DNA from: Bacteroidales bacterium
Lineage (GTDB): Bacteria > Bacteroidota > Bacteroidia > Bacteroidales > UBA932
Direction of reading: 5' to 3'
Assembly (NCBI GenBank): GCA_017560825.1
Contig: JAFZED010000062.1
Coordinates: forward strand, 1-36,810
Length of the DNA stretch: 36,810 nt
Positions 7,407-15,326 of the stretch are shown piece by piece. The notes below the pieces were generated by a model. It was not told where the DNA came from. It was given only the letters and a program-made list of their open reading frames with translations, and made no database searches. Both the position numbers and the translations under genes were made by a program. Position 1 is the stretch's first letter. Each line of letters opens with the position of its first letter.

Positions 7407-8135
7407 TTATTCCATATAATGGAGATATACAGCTGAGACTGCCGTGAGAGCGGCGGTCTCAGTGCGTAGACGGGAGTCCCCAAGATGTACGGGTACGAAT
7501 CCGCTCTGCAATGCAAGGTCGGCTTCCACCTTTGAAAAATCGCCCTCCGGGCCGATCATCACGGCGATTTCGCCGCCTTCCCATCCCTTCAGCACCTCCT
7601 TTATGCTCCTGCGTGGAACATTCTCATCATCAAAGCAATAGGCAATCAGCTTGAGGGTGTCCTGTCTGTCTGCAAAACTGGTTATGAACTCCTTGACAAA
7701 CAGCGGTTCGTTGACAGCAGGAACCGCAGCCTTGAGGGACTGCTTGGCAGCACTTACCAGGATCTTTTCCACTCTTGCAGTCTTCAGGATACGTCTTTCA
7801 GAATGCTCTCCTATGACAGGAGACAGCTCGTCGAAGCCCATCTCGCAGGCCTTTTCGGCAAACCATTCGTATCTGTCGTTGTTCTTGGTGGGGCAGACCG
7901 CCATATGAAGCCTGTACGGATGTGAGCCCCAATCCTTTACAGAGTCAATGACAGCAGCGGTGACTTCCTTGTGGCTGTCAGACACAATCCTGCATCTGTA
8001 AAGCGTACCGCAGCCGTCAATCACAGAAATCTCGTCACCGCACCTGTGCCTGAGCACCTTTATGCAGTGACCTGATTCGTCGTGGTCCAGACGGCAGATT
8101 CCGCCTTCTATATCCTTGGAGTAAAAAAGTTCCAT
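7407..8135 (-). CDS. rsmE: 16S rRNA m3U1498 methyltransferase RsmE
   Basis: 242 residues, the normal length. The N-terminal PUA-like part (HDESGHCIKVLRHRCGDEIS) is followed by a SPOUT trefoil-knot methyltransferase ending with MIGPEGDFSKVE and LGDSRLRTETAAL, the SAM-binding knot signature. It methylates N3 of U1498 in the 30S decoding centre. The ATG at 8135 (MELFYSK) is preferred over an in-frame TTG at 8159, which lies inside the promoter box at 8157-8164. Confidence 0.95.
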   Translation of the reverse strand: MELFYSKDIEGGICRLDHDESGHCIKVLRHRCGDEISVIDGCGTLYRCRIVSDSHKEVTAAVIDSVKDWGSHPYRLHMAVCPTKNNDRYEWFAEKACEMGFDELSPVIGEHSERRILKTARVEKILVSAAKQSLKAAVPAVNEPLFVKEFITSFADRQDTLKLIAYCFDDENVPRRSIKEVLKGWEGGEIAVMIGPEGDFSKVEADLALQSGFVPVHLGDSRLRTETAALTAVSAVYLHYME

Positions 8136-8156
8136 CTGTACATAATTTTCAACCCA

Positions 8157-8182
8157 CAAATATAATCAAAATGTTAAATTTG
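8157..8182. promoter_or_regulatory. Divergent promoter pair, rsmE / phosphodiesterase
   Basis: Minus strand TATATTTG at 8157-8164 lies about 21 bases upstream of the rsmE ATG. Plus strand TAAATTTG at 8175-8182 lies 66 bases upstream of the phosphodiesterase ATG. Both match TAnnTTTG, so the two promoters nearly touch. Confidence 0.6.
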
Positions 8183-8194
8183 CACATCTCCTCC

Positions 8195-8230
8195 CTGTCA
8201 TCCTGAGTCGGCGGCGCCGACGTGAGGATC
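8195..8230. repeat. Palindromic extragenic element in 5' leader
   Basis: A hairpin with core GTCGGC-GGC-GCCGAC (8207-8221) extended by imperfect arms ATCCTGA and TGAGGAT. Its TCATCCTGAG start resembles dispersed extragenic repeats seen in several bacterial genomes. It would lie in the untranslated leader of the phosphodiesterase gene. Confidence 0.5.
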
Positions 8231-8248
8231 TTATAAATATTGAAAGAA

Positions 8249-8743
8249 ATGAAATATATAGGATTAATATCCGACACCCACGGCGTCTTCAGCGCCGAAT
8301 TCCGTGAATTCCTCGCCCCCGTGGACGAAATCTGGCACGCCGGTGATTTCGGCGGAGGCCTCGACCTTGCCGCCGCCATATCAGAGTTCAAACCCCTTGT
8401 CGGTGTGGCTGGAAACTGTGACAACTACGACCTCCGTTTCACCCACCCTCTCCACCGCTTCTTTGAATGTGAGGGGATGAAGGTGCTTATGACCCACATC
8501 GGAGGCTATCCCGGCAGATATGACGCCCGCGCGAGGAAGCTGATCGATGAACTCCATCCGGACATCTTTGTCTGCGGCCACTCGCATATCCTTAAAGTGG
8601 TGAGGGATCCCAAGAGAGATATGCTGGTCATCAACCCGGGAGCAGCCGGCATCCAGGGCTTCCACGTGGTCCGCACCGCCCTCCGCTTCCGCCTGGACCA
8701 AGGCCGCATCAGCGATATGGAAATCTTCGAACTCGACAGATAA
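8249..8743 (+). CDS. YfcE/MJ0936-family metallophosphoesterase
   Basis: 164 residues. All calcineurin-like phosphoesterase motifs are present: SDTHG (8-12), HAGDF, GNCDN, THIGG and CGHSHI, with NPGA following. Family members hydrolyse phosphodiesters with Mn2+ or similar metals and are compact single-domain cytosolic enzymes; the physiological substrate is unknown. The ATG at 8249 gives the standard MKYIGLISDTHG start; an in-frame TTG three codons earlier is less likely. It is expressed from its own promoter behind a hairpin-containing leader. Confidence 0.93.
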   Translation: MKYIGLISDTHGVFSAEFREFLAPVDEIWHAGDFGGGLDLAAAISEFKPLVGVAGNCDNYDLRFTHPLHRFFECEGMKVLMTHIGGYPGRYDARARKLIDELHPDIFVCGHSHILKVVRDPKRDMLVINPGAAGIQGFHVVRTALRFRLDQGRISDMEIFELDR

Positions 8744-8784
8744 TCCAGTGACGCGTAAATAGCTAATTTATAGGGTCTTATGAT

Positions 8785-8816
8785 GAATCACCTGCGGCAA
8801 TTGGAGCAGGTGATTC
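8785..8816. repeat. Dispersed palindrome, copy 1
   Basis: Perfect 11-bp arms GAATCACCTGC and GCAGGTGATTC around a 10-base centre GGCAATTGGA. The reverse complement of 13550-13581 differs from this by one base, so the two are copies of one family. It lies in the 247-base gap before the cysteine-rich gene, which otherwise shows only the promoter. Confidence 0.8.
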
Positions 8817-8943
8817 AATGTAAGAAGCTGATAGATAGCAACTTGCTGTTTTGGGCTCTTTCTGTGATTTCAGGTTGGTTTGAAGGATGTCAAAATATAG
8901 AAAGTTAAATAGGGTGTTTAGCTATATATTGGAAGAATTTTAT

Positions 8944-8951
8944 TATTTTTG
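8944..8951 (+). promoter_or_regulatory. -7 box of the cysteine-rich lipoprotein gene
   Basis: TATTTTTG matches TAnnTTTG 39 bases upstream of the ATG; TTTA at 8917-8920 sits near the -33 position. Confidence 0.6.
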
Positions 8952-8990
8952 CTAGGTACGATAATGTTTAACGTAAAAATATATAGGATT

Positions 8991-9209
8991 ATGAAGAAAG
9001 TATTTATGGCTCTGGCGGTTGCTGCCGCTATGCTCGCAGCTTCATCTTGCTGCTGCAGCAACAATAAGGCAGCTTGCACTAAGGATTGTACAACTTGCAC
9101 TAAGGACTGCGCAGACAAGAAAGGCTGCTGCGAAGAGAAGACTGAGTGCGCTGGTGACTGCGCTGACTGCAAAGGATGTGACAGCACATCAGTTGACTGC
9201 TGCAAATAA
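8991..9209 (+). CDS. Small cysteine-rich lipoprotein
   Basis: 72 residues. Residues 1-19 form a lipoprotein signal peptide (MKKVFMALAVAAAMLAASS) with Cys20 as the likely lipidation site, followed by two more Cys. The remaining 50 residues carry 12 further cysteines in C-x2-C, C-x3-C and CC patterns (CTKDCTTCTKDC, GCCEEKTEC, GDCADCKGC, DCCK) with Lys, Asp and Thr and almost no hydrophobic residues. The ATG at 8991 is preferred to an upstream TTG inside the promoter box. It has its own promoter and strong terminator. The pattern suggests metal binding or a disulfide-stapled surface peptide; no family is recognised with confidence. Confidence 0.85.
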   Translation: MKKVFMALAVAAAMLAASSCCCSNNKAACTKDCTTCTKDCADKKGCCEEKTECAGDCADCKGCDSTSVDCCK

Positions 9210-9233
9210 CAGACATCTGTATAATACGTTATG

Positions 9234-9266
9234 GATATTGTCCTTGACCGGGACAATATCTTTTTT
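9234..9266 (+). terminator. Rho-independent terminator after cysteine-rich gene
   Basis: Perfect 10-bp stem GATATTGTCC/GGACAATATC with a 7-base loop followed by six T. Confidence 0.9.
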
Positions 9267-9267
9267 G

Positions 9268-9275
9268 TATCTTTG
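9268..9275 (+). promoter_or_regulatory. -7 box of radA
   Basis: TATCTTTG matches TAnnTTTG, directly after the terminator and 24 bases before the radA ATG, giving a short leader. Confidence 0.65.
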
Positions 9276-9299
9276 TAAACCAAACTATAAGACATTTAT

Positions 9300-10682
9300 A
9301 TGCCAGCTGTGAAGACAAAGACTGTGTGGTTCTGCAAGTCCTGCGGAAATGAGAGCCCCAAATGGATGGGCCGTTGCCCGGCCTGTGGAGAATGGAACAC
9401 GATGGTCGAGGAGACCGTCGCAACCGGCAAGAAGGCTTCTGTAGCCGACAGAGTGCCGGGAGCAGGGCAGAAACCACTGCCGTTGTCTGAAATAGATTCG
9501 TCGGTAGAGAACCGCATATCATTGAACAACGACGAGGTCGACCGCATACTTGGCGGCGGTCTTGTCGAGGGTTCTCTTGTGCTCATAGGCGGAGAACCTG
9601 GTATAGGAAAATCTACATTGTCACTTCAGATCCCGCTTAACTGTCCGAACCTGAAGACCCTTTATGTGACAGGAGAGGAGAGTGCAAGACAGGTCAAGCT
9701 GCGTGCTTCTCGCATTGGCGGAGATGATGCCAACTGCTTGATCTACAGCGAGACACTGATGGAAAACATCATAGCTGAAGCAAAGGCTATAATGCCCGAC
9801 CTGATGGTGGTAGACTCAGTACAGACAATGTTTTCACAGAATGTGGAGTCATCTCCCGGTTCGGTGACCCAGATCAAGGAGACGGCCGCAATGCTTCTCC
9901 GTTTTGCAAAAGAGACCGGAGTGCCTGTCATCCTGATAGGTCACATCACGAAGGAAGGAAGCATCGCAGGTCCGAAGATATTGGAACATATAGTGGATGT
10001 CGTACTCCAGTTCGAGGGTGACAACAGGGGAGCTTACCGCCTCCTGAGAAGCATAAAGAACCGCTTCGGATCAACATCCGAGCTTGCTGTCTTTGAGATG
10101 ACAGGAAAAGGCTTAAGAGAAGTAAGCAACCCGTCCGAAATGCTCATCCCTATGCACGAGGAAGGCTTGAGCGGAGTGGCTGTGAGCGCTATGCTCGACG
10201 GTACAAGGCCGTTCCTGATCGAAGTGCAGTCGCTCGTGAGCACGGCTGCCTACGGCACGCCTCAGCGCAGCGCGACAGGCTTCGACGTCCGCCGCCTGAA
10301 TATGCTCCTGGCAGTACTCGAAAAGAGAGCCGGCTTCAAGCTCAGCATAAAGGACGTCTTTCTGAATATGGCAGGAGGACTCAAGGTCAGCGATCCTGCC
10401 TGCGACCTTGCTGTAATAGCTGCAGTACTGTCATCCAACTTTGATTTTGCCATCCCTTCCGATGTCTGCTTTGCCGGTGAAATCGGCCTGAGCGGAGAGA
10501 TCAGACCTGTAGCTCAGACAGACAGACGTATAATAGAGGCAGCCCGTCTTGGCTTCAAGAGGGTGTTTGTTTCCAGCTTCACAGCCCTTGACGGACTGGA
10601 AGAGCAGGGAGTGAGGGGAATAGAGGTAGTAAAAGTCGCTGATGTGCCGGCTCTCTGCCGCGCACTTTTCAAGGCAGACTAA
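9300..10682 (+). CDS. radA: DNA repair protein RadA (Sms)
   Basis: 460 residues, full length. An N-terminal C4 zinc finger (Cys12, 15, 26, 29) is followed by a RecA-like ATPase with Walker A GGEPGIGKST (about 97-106), the RadA-specific KNRFG motif (about 253-257) and a C-terminal Lon-like domain (SATGFDVRRLNMLLAVLEKRAG onward). RadA is a branch-migration helicase acting with RecA in recombinational repair. The ATG at 9300 follows its own promoter. Its stop shares bases with the stop of the convergent dacB-like gene. Confidence 0.97.
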   Translation: MPAVKTKTVWFCKSCGNESPKWMGRCPACGEWNTMVEETVATGKKASVADRVPGAGQKPLPLSEIDSSVENRISLNNDEVDRILGGGLVEGSLVLIGGEPGIGKSTLSLQIPLNCPNLKTLYVTGEESARQVKLRASRIGGDDANCLIYSETLMENIIAEAKAIMPDLMVVDSVQTMFSQNVESSPGSVTQIKETAAMLLRFAKETGVPVILIGHITKEGSIAGPKILEHIVDVVLQFEGDNRGAYRLLRSIKNRFGSTSELAVFEMTGKGLREVSNPSEMLIPMHEEGLSGVAVSAMLDGTRPFLIEVQSLVSTAAYGTPQRSATGFDVRRLNMLLAVLEKRAGFKLSIKDVFLNMAGGLKVSDPACDLAVIAAVLSSNFDFAIPSDVCFAGEIGLSGEIRPVAQTDRRIIEAARLGFKRVFVSSFTALDGLEEQGVRGIEVVKVADVPALCRALFKAD

Positions 10683-12169
10683 TTTGCTTCGGCTAGAGTG
10701 GCCATAATCTTGTCCAGCAGAGGCCGCACCTTCCAAGTCGGTGAGGTGCAGTTGTTTACCATAATGGAGAACACTATTGTCTCCTCCTTGGCGCCTGAGC
10801 TCGGGAGGATGTAGCCGCTGTAGCATCTCACTCCGTTCATAGAGCCGCTCTTGACCTTTATCCTGGCCTTCATAGCAGCTGGACTGGACTTCATATTGTA
10901 CTCAAGCGTGCCTTTCGATCCCGGCGAAGGAAGAGTGGAGACATAATCCTCATACGCCGGTGAGGACATCATTCCCAACAGAAACCTGCAGAAGAAATCC
11001 GTAGACATATAGTTCTGTCGCGACAATCCGCTTCCGTCCGCTATCGCTGCTCCGCGCAAAGTGCTGACTCCCAGATTCTTCAGTACCTTGTCCATAGCGA
11101 CATAAGAAGAATCGTAGCACGCGCTCTGTGTAAGAGTCTTGCCCAAAGTACGGAATAGCGTCTCAGCATAGAGGTTGTTGCTGGCGTGATTGGTCTCGAA
11201 GACTATCCTCTTCAATGAAGCCGAGGCTGTAGAGTCAATCATATGGATCTGTCCTTTGTCCTCAAAGTCCTGACAAAGCCTGAAGTCTGAAACTCCACCT
11301 TCGCAGACGATTCCTTTCTTTACGAGATACTCCCTGAAATAGTGGGCGCAGGTGTACTCCGGGTACTTGTTGCTGCAGTCCAGTCTCTTTCCGGCCCTGT
11401 CCACCCCGAATGTGCCCCTGATTTCAGCAACCGGTGCAAGCTCGCTCGTGTACAGATAAAGCTGATCACCCGTACCGGCCTCCCCGGTGCTGCAGTCCTG
11501 CCTCACCTCAAGCCAAGGACAGACAGGATAATAAGGGGATATATTGACGTCGTCGCCGACTTTTTCACCTGCCGCAACAGAAAACGAAAGCGTGTTCTCA
11601 TAGAACATAAGTCCTGTGGCTCCGGAGCCGTAGTATGTTCCTATGTCGCTCCATTGCCAGGTCGGATGCTCCATCATACCGTCGAAATGCCTTCCGTCTC
11701 CGACGATTTTTCCGGTGATATGTCTGATCCCGGCATCACGGACTATCTTTTCCCACTGACCGAACATCTCCTCGGCAGGAGTCGCGATCGAGTCCTTCGA
11801 GAAGGTGGTGGGGTCTCCTCCGCCGATAATATACAGGTCTCCGTCGAGGATACCGTCAGTGATTTCTCCGCTATGTCCTATCTTTGTATAGAATTGATAG
11901 TCAGCTCCTAACGTGTGCATCGCTGCTCCTGTGCTGATCAGCTTCATATTGGACGCCGGCACAAGCATATTGTCCGAGTCCACATCGACGAGGACCTTTC
12001 CATCCGCTCTCTTTGCGCATATGCTTACCACGCCTTGATTCAGCGCAGGATCCTCCGCGATGGCGTTGACCTTCGCCTGAAGGGCGATGGCAGCCGAATC
12101 GGCTGCAACCTGTGCGTGTGCGTTGCCGAAGGCAGCCCACGCGCAAACCAGCATAAATATACGTTTCAT
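10679..12169 (-). CDS. dacB: D-alanyl-D-alanine carboxypeptidase/endopeptidase (PBP4, S13 family)
   Basis: 496 residues. A signal peptide (MKRIFMLVCAWAAFGNAHA) precedes a DacB-type fold: active site SNMK (Ser73, Lys76) in LVPASNMKLISTGA, the SGLSRQN region carrying the second motif, and KSGSMNG as the third (KTG-like). Long inserted domains between the first two motifs are typical of class C PBP4. It trims or opens peptidoglycan cross-links in the periplasm. The ATG at 12169 gives a normal signal peptide; a TTG at 12187 would add six residues. The promoter is divergent from galE. Confidence 0.93.
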   Translation of the reverse strand: MKRIFMLVCAWAAFGNAHAQVAADSAAIALQAKVNAIAEDPALNQGVVSICAKRADGKVLVDVDSDNMLVPASNMKLISTGAAMHTLGADYQFYTKIGHSGEITDGILDGDLYIIGGGDPTTFSKDSIATPAEEMFGQWEKIVRDAGIRHITGKIVGDGRHFDGMMEHPTWQWSDIGTYYGSGATGLMFYENTLSFSVAAGEKVGDDVNISPYYPVCPWLEVRQDCSTGEAGTGDQLYLYTSELAPVAEIRGTFGVDRAGKRLDCSNKYPEYTCAHYFREYLVKKGIVCEGGVSDFRLCQDFEDKGQIHMIDSTASASLKRIVFETNHASNNLYAETLFRTLGKTLTQSACYDSSYVAMDKVLKNLGVSTLRGAAIADGSGLSRQNYMSTDFFCRFLLGMMSSPAYEDYVSTLPSPGSKGTLEYNMKSSPAAMKARIKVKSGSMNGVRCYSGYILPSSGAKEETIVFSIMVNNCTSPTWKVRPLLDKIMATLAEAN

Positions 12170-12191
12170 CTTTTTAACTCTCTTCAAAGAG

Positions 12192-12219
12192 CAAAATTAG
12201 CATAAAAATCATAACTTTG
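12192..12219. promoter_or_regulatory. Divergent promoters, dacB / galE
   Basis: Minus strand TAATTTTG (12192-12199) points to dacB; plus strand TAACTTTG (12212-12219) points to galE. Both match TAnnTTTG, about 22 bases from their ATGs. Confidence 0.65.
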
Positions 12220-12241
12220 TCTGGATTAAACACAATATAAT

Positions 12242-13279
12242 ATGTCTAAAACAGTGCTTGTTTCCGGCGGTGCCGGCTATATAGGAAGCCACGTCAGTGT
12301 GGAACTTATCAACTCGGGTTACAATGTTGTGGTGGCAGACAATATGTCCAACTGCGATATGACCTGCTTCGAAGGAGTGAAGAAGATCACAGGAAAGGAT
12401 GACATCCCTTTCTATCAGATCGACTGCTGTGACTATGAGTCCGTAGTGAAGCTTTTCGATGAGCAGAAGATAGATGCAGTCATTCATTTTGCTGCATATA
12501 AGGCTGTCGGTGAATCAGTTGCACAGCCGATAATGTACTACCGCAACAATCTTGTGTCTTTCCTCAACATCCTTGAGGCTGCCAAGAATCACGGCGGCTG
12601 CAATGTGCTCTTCTCGTCATCGGCGACAGTCTATGGAGAGGCTCAGGACCTTCCTGTGACCGAGCAGACTCCTCGTCTTCCCGCAACGTCTCCATATGGA
12701 AACACCAAGCAGATGTGTGAGGACATCCTCCGCGATGTAGTCAAGGCCACTGCAGGTTCGGAAGGAGTGGTCAAAGGCATAGCCCTGCGCTATTTCAACC
12801 CTATCGGCGCTCATCCGTCCGCATTGATAGGCGAACTTCCGCGCGGAGTGCCGAACAACCTCGTTCCGTTCATCACTCAGACAGCAGTAGGAAAGCGCGA
12901 GTGCCTGAGCATATTCGGAAACGACTATCCGACCGAAGACGGCACCTGCCTTCGTGATTATATAGATATAGTGGATCTGGCCAAGGCGCACGTGGCGGCA
13001 GTCGCACGAATGCTCGACGACAGGATGAAGGAGGGATATGAGATATTCAATGTGGGTACAGGCCGTCCGGTTTCAGTCTACGAACTTGTGACTGTTTTTG
13101 AGAAGGTCAACGGCCTGAAACTCAACTACAAGTTCGCCCCTCGCCGCCCTGGAGACGTCGTTGCCATCTGGGCTGACACCCGTCTGGCGAACGAGGAACT
13201 CGGCTGGCAGGCAGAGCGCCCTCTTGAGGAGACCCTCGCTTCAGCCTGGGCCTGGGAAAAACACCTCGCAGAAAAATAG
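12242..13279 (+). CDS. galE: UDP-glucose 4-epimerase
   Basis: 345 residues, an extended SDR. NAD-binding GGAGYIGSH (9-17), SSSATVYG with the catalytic serine region, YGNTK (Tyr152, Lys156) and the substrate-binding RYFNPIGAHPSALIGE are all present, with a normal C-terminus (DTRLANEELGWQAE). It interconverts UDP-glucose and UDP-galactose for surface polysaccharide and galactose metabolism. It is monocistronic, with a repeat-rich gap downstream. Confidence 0.96.
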   Translation: MSKTVLVSGGAGYIGSHVSVELINSGYNVVVADNMSNCDMTCFEGVKKITGKDDIPFYQIDCCDYESVVKLFDEQKIDAVIHFAAYKAVGESVAQPIMYYRNNLVSFLNILEAAKNHGGCNVLFSSSATVYGEAQDLPVTEQTPRLPATSPYGNTKQMCEDILRDVVKATAGSEGVVKGIALRYFNPIGAHPSALIGELPRGVPNNLVPFITQTAVGKRECLSIFGNDYPTEDGTCLRDYIDIVDLAKAHVAAVARMLDDRMKEGYEIFNVGTGRPVSVYELVTVFEKVNGLKLNYKFAPRRPGDVVAIWADTRLANEELGWQAERPLEETLASAWAWEKHLAEK

Positions 13280-13392
13280 TCCGGCTTTTCGCTTCAAAAA
13301 CGTGCGTCGCTGCAAGGGAAATACTCAAATGTCGTGCTTTTGCGTCCGCGACGCAAGTTTTTCGGCTAAAAAGCCTGCGTCGCTGCATTGAA

Positions 13393-13516
13393 ATTGCCCC
13401 CGGGTGTCTTTTGACGTGCTCCTAGGTGCACCCATCTGCCTTTGAGACCACTCCAAGCCACATTGCTGCACCTAGGTGTATAGTAATATGACACCTAGGG
13501 GCAGTGGGGGCAGTGA
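13393..13516. repeat. Imperfect inverted repeat with three CCTAGG sites
   Basis: CCTAGG, normally a rare hexamer, occurs at 13421, 13471 and 13494, twice as part of CACCTAGG-like palindromes. The outer parts TGCCCCCGGGTGTC (about 13395) and GACACCTAGGGGCAGTGGGGGCA (split by an insertion, about 13489-13511) are inverted relatives. No reading frame of note. Within the 610-base galE-to-13890 gap. Confidence 0.5.
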
Positions 13517-13540
13517 CAGGTATTGAATTGGTGTCTTGAG

Positions 13541-13590
13541 TTTTACAGAGAATCACCTGCTCCAATTGACGCAGGTGATTCTCTGTAAAA
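13541..13590. repeat. Dispersed palindrome, copy 2 (extended stem)
   Basis: A perfect 20-bp inverted repeat: arms 13541-13560 and 13571-13590 around a 10-base centre. The inner 32 bases are copy 2 of the family at 8785-8816, in the opposite orientation with one mismatch. The rest of the gap to 13815 holds only short repeats such as two near copies of TTGCAAGGAT/CTGCAAGGAT, with no supported gene. Confidence 0.8.
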
Positions 13591-13814
13591 CGTTGTGCTA
13601 TAGTGATTTGTGGTTTTGTTTTCTTTTGTCCGGAGCCGTTCTCTCTCAGCGGCAGCGTGGTCGGCAGCCGCAATCCTCGCAGAAATAAGCCTCGATTCTT
13701 TTGCAAGGATTGCTGTTTTGAATCAAAATCGCTGGTTTTGAGGCCATATTTGAAATCCTCGCACAAGAAAACGCCATTTCTTCTGCAAGGATATAGGAAT
13801 GCCCTTTCAGGTAC

Positions 13815-13870
13815 ATAAAACAAGCATTCCCGTCTTTTCAACCGGTGTTGATCAGGCGGGAATGCTTTAT
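13815..13870 (-). terminator. Terminator of the 91-residue protein gene
   Basis: Inverted repeat AAGCATTCCCG (13822-13832) and CGGGAATGCTT (13857-13867) followed on the minus strand by GTTTTAT. It begins about 20 bases after the stop codon. Confidence 0.65.
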
Positions 13871-13889
13871 TCTGGTGCTGCCAGGAGGA

Positions 13890-14165
13890 TTACTCCTGCT
13901 TTGAAACTACTGCGCTGAGCTTCTCGCAGAGCTCGTCGAGCTTCTCGAACATTTCCTTTGTAAGGTTGTTGTAGAAAGCCTTCTTGTTGCCCTCTGGGTG
14001 GCTGGCTTTAGTCTTGAGGTTGTTGTAAAGCTCTACAGCCTCGTCGATTATCTGTGCGATCTCGTCAGCGTCCTTGTGTGGGTTGAGCGCAACGAAGAGT
14101 GCGCAGTCATCAATAAATTCCGCTACGAAATACTCGATGTCTTTCTTGAAAACTCTAAGGTTCAT
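13890..14165 (-). CDS. Conserved small helical protein of unknown function
   Basis: 91 residues (MNLRVFKKDIEYFVAEFIDD...). It is acidic, predicted helical throughout, with one Cys pair spread (CALFVAL; LCEKLS) and no signal peptide or membrane segment. The pattern FKKDIEYFVAEFIDDC followed by EAVELYNNLK is familiar from uncharacterised Bacteroidales proteins, but I cannot assign a function. A good promoter upstream and terminator downstream support a real monocistronic gene. Confidence 0.8.
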   Translation of the reverse strand: MNLRVFKKDIEYFVAEFIDDCALFVALNPHKDADEIAQIIDEAVELYNNLKTKASHPEGNKKAFYNNLTKEMFEKLDELCEKLSAVVSKQE

Positions 14166-14204
14166 AATAATTCGAATTAATTAAGGTTTGTGTTATAACG
14201 AACG

Positions 14205-14212
14205 CAAAGTTA
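14205..14212 (-). promoter_or_regulatory. -7 box of the 91-residue protein gene
   Basis: Minus-strand TAACTTTG, 39 bases upstream of the ATG. Confidence 0.65.
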
Positions 14213-14258
14213 GCAAATTTTATTAAGAAACAAGTGGTGCTGATTATTTTGTAGGCAC

Positions 14259-15266
14259 CTATAATCTTGTGGCGGCAACAAGTCTGTGGGAGTTCTCGTA
14301 ATAATCCTCATCTCCTGGAATCAGTGAGTTTATGCGTACCCTGTGTGACGAGTGGATCATCCTGTTGTTGCCCAGATAGATGCCCACGTGGGTGATTCTC
14401 ATCGGCTTCTCATCGGTTGCCGGAGTGCCGAAATACACAAGGTCACCGCGTTCCAGGTTTGCCACAGCGGCCAGTGCTTCCTCTCTGTCATATGTGGCAG
14501 CCCTGTCCTCGTTATTTAGATCTCTTCGAGGAACATCTATCCTGTCTCCGCAGAACACCTGCTGCGAAGCATTCCTCGGCAGAAGGATGCCGTTCATTAT
14601 ATGGCATATACGTACAAGACCGCTGCAATCCACGCCCTTTGCCGACATTCCTCCCCAGAGGTACGGCACTCCCAGAAGCTTCTCGGCCTGGGCGATGATC
14701 TTCTCCGTCACATCCGGTGATATGCTCTCTGCCGAACCCTCTCCCATTGCTATGGATGTCCATCCCTGGTGAAGCTTCAGCTCCTTCGAAGGTACGTATC
14801 CGGTCTTGCCTGATGGCAGCATTACCTGCGTCCATCTGCCTCTGAGTGCCTTTGCGCCGCGTTTTTCTGCTTCCGGTCCGAACCTGAGGATGTCGCCCCC
14901 GACAAGGTCGCACAGAGTCGCAGACTTCAGCGACCGTTCTGTATATATATGTCCATATAGTCCATTATACATCACCTTCGGAGCGTCGTTATATGCCTTC
15001 AACTGCTCTTGGGTCATCTCGACGAGGCCTTGGTTGGTGCACCAGGCGCGGTAGGGTTGAGGTGTGATGACCTCCATCCAATAGCTCTGTTCGCCGACGA
15101 TCTCCACCACCGTTCCCATCAGCTCCTGCGTCTCCAGTGGCGATTCATAATCAGGCTCCAGCCTGAGATAGCTGGTTGAAAACTCCACAACCGCCATCCT
15201 CTTCTCCTGCCCCGCCGCCGCTGCCGCGACCCCCAGCAGAATTAATATTCCTATAATCCTTCTCAT
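14259..15266 (-). CDS. NlpC/P60 peptidoglycan endopeptidase with SH3-like domains
   Basis: 335 residues. A signal peptide (about 1-19, MRRIIGILILLGVAAAAAG) is followed by two SH3-like regions (about 24-85 and 100-165, the latter with TGYVPSKEL) and a C-terminal NlpC/P60 domain: GVDCSGLV (catalytic Cys214), ITHVGIYLG (His293) and MIHSSH (third residue, His305 region). The organisation matches gamma-D-glutamyl-diamino acid peptidases of the YkfC/dipeptidyl-peptidase VI type, which cut stem peptides of peptidoglycan. It is transcribed divergently from the radical SAM gene. Confidence 0.93.
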   Translation of the reverse strand: MRRIIGILILLGVAAAAAGQEKRMAVVEFSTSYLRLEPDYESPLETQELMGTVVEIVGEQSYWMEVITPQPYRAWCTNQGLVEMTQEQLKAYNDAPKVMYNGLYGHIYTERSLKSATLCDLVGGDILRFGPEAEKRGAKALRGRWTQVMLPSGKTGYVPSKELKLHQGWTSIAMGEGSAESISPDVTEKIIAQAEKLLGVPYLWGGMSAKGVDCSGLVRICHIMNGILLPRNASQQVFCGDRIDVPRRDLNNEDRAATYDREEALAAVANLERGDLVYFGTPATDEKPMRITHVGIYLGNNRMIHSSHRVRINSLIPGDEDYYENSHRLVAATRL

Positions 15267-15292
15267 CTTCTTCTAAGTATGTTACGTTATGG

Positions 15293-15320
15293 CAAAATTA
15301 GGAAAATATGACTAATTTTG
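15293..15320. promoter_or_regulatory. Divergent promoters, NlpC/P60 / radical SAM
   Basis: Minus-strand TAATTTTG at 15293-15300 and plus-strand TAATTTTG at 15313-15320. The plus box ends only six bases before the radical SAM ATG at 15327, so that transcript may start at or next to its start codon. Confidence 0.65.
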
Positions 15321-15326
15321 CGCGAT

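Noticed and set aside
8195-8230. Possible riboswitch in the phosphodiesterase leader
   Set aside because: Only a simple hairpin with the look of a dispersed extragenic repeat; no aptamer motif or terminator follows.
13603-13818. Short frames in the galE-downstream gap
   Set aside because: Both strands contain only short frames in repeat-rich sequence with no initiation signals.
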